DNA from: JAFMPW01 sp041743085
GTDB taxonomy: Bacteria > Bacteroidota > Bacteroidia > Flavobacteriales > Flavobacteriaceae
Length of the DNA: 64,000 nucleotides
Assembly: GCA_041743085.1 (NCBI GenBank)
Contig: JBGTNL010000108.1
Span: 124,001-188,000 of the forward strand
Direction: 5' to 3'
The translations under genes were made by a program, and so were the position numbers. The number at the start of each line of letters is the position of its first letter. Positions within the stretch are counted from its first letter, which is position 1. Shown one piece after another: positions 62,213 through 64,000 of the stretch. Below the pieces are notes generated by a model, which was not told the origin of the DNA, ran no database searches, and saw only the letters and a program-made list of their open reading frames with translations.

Positions 62213-62428
62213 TCAGGTCAATTTTTTAAACAGTCTATTTGCCAGCAGCGAAATGAAGATCTTCTGAGCAACACCGCCAAACCCGCCTAACAATTTTGTC
62301 GGATAAAAACTGCTTTTTGCGGTGCGATAGCTTAGTTTAAGGCTCTCCTTGTCTATTTCCTGCTGTAGCTTCAGTATTCTGAGGTCATTATTTATTTCAC
62401 TAAACGATTTGTATTTTTTAGGTATCAT
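62213..62428 (-). CDS. DUF6327-like small protein
   Basis: A 71-residue protein, third gene of the YtxH-holin operon, overlapping the upstream stop by 4 bases. It is charged, helical and ends with a short hydrophobic stretch (FISLLANRLF). I recall the family as DUF6327, of unknown function and often found in this gene order. A role alongside YtxH-type stress proteins is suggested only by position. Confidence 0.65.
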   Translation of the reverse strand: MIPKKYKSFSEINNDLRILKLQQEIDKESLKLSYRTAKSSFYPTKLLGGFGGVAQKIFISLLANRLFKKLT

Positions 62429-62775
62429 AGTTCATCAAAGTAAAATTCCGAGAATTTACGCAACAGGGGCGTATTTAACTTGTGCCGTAGAAGGTACAGG
62501 ACAATTCCCAGCAAAACGTAAAATGCCCCGACAATCAAGAAACCATAGAAAGTATTGTCCAGGTACTGTCCAATCCCATATGCGGCCGCCAGTGATAAAA
62601 AGAATAAGGCAAAAATAGCAACCGTCCCCACCAACAGAACTTTGCTGAACGCTGTTATTCCCCTCATTAGAAATTTAAACGCCCTGAGTTTATAGTACTC
62701 TTTACTGCTTTCCAAATAGGATCGCATACTGGCATCAGCCTCAGAAAGGTTTTCTTTTAGTTCTTCGAAAGCCAT
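62425..62775 (-). CDS. Phage holin family (superfamily III-like) small membrane protein
   Basis: A 116-residue protein with two membrane helices (about 41-65 and 76-94), a charged N-terminus and a short tail (LLRKFSEFYFDEL). It resembles the chromosomal 'phage holin family' proteins seen with YtxH-type genes, not a phage lysis protein; there are no phage genes nearby. Its ATG comes 3 bases after the YtxH stop. Confidence 0.75.
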   Translation of the reverse strand: MAFEELKENLSEADASMRSYLESSKEYYKLRAFKFLMRGITAFSKVLLVGTVAIFALFFLSLAAAYGIGQYLDNTFYGFLIVGAFYVLLGIVLYLLRHKLNTPLLRKFSEFYFDEL

Positions 62776-62778
62776 ACA

Positions 62779-63108
62779 TTACTTCTGAAGTTGCGCGTTC
62801 TTCTTTCTTAAATCCTCCAACTTCTTTTCCAGGGTAACAATGATATCATCGGCCTTATAACTCATGTTGGAGATAGTTTCATCTATCTTGCGTTCAAAAT
62901 CGACCCTTTTATCGGCTGCCGCTTTTGTCAGTTCATCCGTGGCCTTAGAAACTCTGTGAGAGATATCATCCTTAGCAAGAATTGCTTTTTTCTTAATCTT
63001 TTTTCTTGTCGTGATCCCTTTATCCGGTGCATACAAAATTCCTACCCCGGCTCCGATCGCAGCCCCGGTAAGCAAGGCTAATAATACATTTCCACTATCG
63101 CTTGACAT
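62779..63108 (-). CDS. YtxH domain-containing protein
   Basis: A 109-residue protein with one N-terminal glycine-rich membrane segment (LLALLTGAAIGAGVGILYAP, residues 9-28) and a long Lys/Asp/Glu-rich helix to the C-terminus. This is the YtxH pattern, small stress-type membrane proteins. It heads a three-gene operon with a holin-like and a DUF6327-like gene. A direct repeat at 63160-63198, upstream of its ATG, may be an operator. Confidence 0.88.
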   Translation of the reverse strand: MSSDSGNVLLALLTGAAIGAGVGILYAPDKGITTRKKIKKKAILAKDDISHRVSKATDELTKAAADKRVDFERKIDETISNMSYKADDIIVTLEKKLEDLRKKNAQLQK

Positions 63109-63506
63109 ATTTCTAAAATTTTAAGGTTAAACTTATTTCGATGTTATTTAATCTACTAATAATAAACTACATTCTGGTAATAATATACTACATTCTGGCC
63201 ATAGAGTTGTTAATCTGGGGTTAAGATTCCAGGTCTCTCTAAACCCGTTCCTTTTTCAACCGTTACGCAGGTAGCTAAAATAGTTAAAAACAACCACATT
63301 AAAGAACTCCATTCAGAATAAAATTAATCCTAGAAATTGTATAAACACTAACGAAGCGGCCGGATGGATCTGGGAATCGGCATTATGTGTAATACGACCC
63401 CTGGTATCATCAGTCCTTGACTGCAAATCTCCTGGGCCAGAGATGATAACTCGCCTTAATGCGGGCTAAAAATTTATACCTGTTGATTTATTATTTCGGG
63501 GCCGAC
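63109..63506. other. Region upstream of the YtxH operon, with a direct repeat
   Basis: 398 bases between the YtxH gene and the end of glnS. It holds the tandem repeat at 63160-63198; from about 63200 to 63506 I see no gene, RNA or repeat. Confidence 0.55.
63160..63198. promoter_or_regulatory. Tandem 18-base direct repeat, possible operator
   Basis: TAATAAACTACATTCTGG (63160-63177) is followed after 3 bases by TAATATACTACATTCTGG (63181-63198), 17 of 18 identical. The 21-base period equals two turns of DNA, and the pair lies 52-90 bases upstream of the YtxH ATG, as a regulator-binding site would. Confidence 0.5.
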
Positions 63507-64000
63507 CTAATCGCTCTGCGATTTCTTTGCCCAGGTATCCCTTAATGTTACAGTCCGATTGAAAACAAGATGTTCACGGGTAGTGTCTTTATCCACATTG
63601 AAATACCCCAACCGCTGAAACTGAAAACGTTCACTTTCCTTAGCACCTTTTAAGCTGGGTTCCACATACGCAGTGATCACTTTTAAAGAATCATGATTAA
63701 TAAAATGCAAAAAGTCTTTATCCTTATGAGCGTCGGGAGTCTCATCCGTAAAAAGGCGATCGTATAATCTTACTTCCGCAGGAATGGCATGCGGTACAGA
63801 AACCCAGTGCAAGGTGCCTTTCACCTTTCGTAAGCTCTCCTCGGTACCGGTGCCACTCCGGCTTTTATCGTCATAAGTGCATTGTATTTCATTAATATTC
63901 CCATCGGTGTCTTTTGTACAACTCACGGCCTTAATGATATATGCGTTCTTTAGCCGAACCTCCCCGCCAAGTTTCAACCTGAAAAATTTTCGATTGGCTT
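63507..64000 (-). CDS. glnS: Glutamine--tRNA ligase, C-terminal part
   Basis: Only the C-terminal 164 or so codons are in the window; the frame is open to the right edge, so the start is outside. Visible are FFRLKLGGEVRLKNAYIIKA, TLHWVSVPHAIPAEVRLYDR, and QFQRLGYFNVDKD, which belong to the anticodon-binding beta-barrels of bacterial GlnRS. The stop at 63507 gives a short tail (DTWAKKSQSD). It charges tRNA-Gln directly. Confidence 0.95.
   Translation of the reverse strand, partial: ANRKFFRLKLGGEVRLKNAYIIKAVSCTKDTDGNINEIQCTYDDKSRSGTGTEESLRKVKGTLHWVSVPHAIPAEVRLYDRLFTDETPDAHKDKDFLHFINHDSLKVITAYVEPSLKGAKESERFQFQRLGYFNVDKDTTREHLVFNRTVTLRDTWAKKSQSD

Noticed and set aside
62425..62775. Phage lysis holin or prophage trace
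   Set aside because: No other phage genes are near; the gene order YtxH-holin-DUF6327 is a chromosomal arrangement.
1..64000. CRISPR arrays, rRNA, tRNA, riboswitches
   Set aside because: No repeat-spacer pattern, cloverleaf or conserved leader was seen by eye on either strand; a covariance search could still find small RNAs.

Overview
The window is a stretch of chromosome from a member of the Bacteroidota, most likely a marine Flavobacteriaceae. The evidence is a set of lineage-typical families (DUF4254, DUF6427, DUF6341-like, DUF4837, DUF4175, DUF6909-like, a PorE-like OmpA protein), the near absence of Shine-Dalgarno sequences, and repeated TAnnTTTG (-7 type) boxes just upstream of genes. 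No rRNA, tRNA, CRISPR array, prophage or complete insertion sequence was found. Both edges cut genes: a family 9 glycosyltransferase on the left and glnS on the right.

Layout. 1-4.4 kb: LPS/core housekeeping genes (GT9, DUF4254, DUF6427), a small membrane protein and purD. 4.5-13 kb (minus strand): a glycan block with UDP-xylose synthesis (ugd, uxs), two different phosphoglycosyl transferases (WbaP/PglC-type and WecA-type), glycosyltransferases and a WbpI-type 2-epimerase. 13.2-19.2 kb (plus strand): a five-gene operon for DUF4956, a CotH-like kinase/beta-helix protein, a VTC-type polyphosphate polymerase, a lipoprotein-type inorganic pyrophosphatase and a lipoprotein-type metallophosphoesterase. 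19.4-36.5 kb (minus strand): an O-antigen type operon with a DUF6909-like protein, a Wzz-like protein, rfbBACD (dTDP-L-rhamnose), wbpD/wbpE/wbpB, wzx, hisH/hisF/wbpG-type amidation genes, a Wzy-like and a WaaL/Wzy_C-like protein, a GT and a CapK/PaaK-like ligase.

36.6-64 kb is mostly core genome: a GDPD fused to an ILEI/FAM3-like domain, GH3, an M23 peptidase, tatA, an OmpA/PD40 protein, DUF4837, an MltD-type transglycosylase, pgk, holB, DoxX, OmpH/Skp, a methyltransferase, mnmG, ybeY, DUF4175, gltX, an SPFH protein, a YtxH/holin/DUF6327 stress-type operon and glnS. Intergenic regions here hold two related miniature inverted-repeat elements around the OmpA gene, a 92%-identical 0.2 kb repeat in two copies, a run of short palindromes, and two parS-like sites either side of mnmG.

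How the genes fit together: the wbp-type genes (wbpI at 12 kb; wbpD, wbpE, wbpB, wbpG, hisH, hisF at 24-30 kb) would make an amidinated diacetamido-mannuronic acid sugar nucleotide, and rfbBACD makes dTDP-rhamnose. Wzx, Wzy, Wzz and ligase-like proteins would assemble and export the polymer. The wbpE aminotransferase has lost about two thirds of its length by an in-frame internal deletion and cannot be active. The polyphosphate/CotH operon sits on the opposite strand inside this cluster and, with its exported pyrophosphatase and phosphoesterase, is the best candidate for a little-described envelope phosphate-chemistry system.
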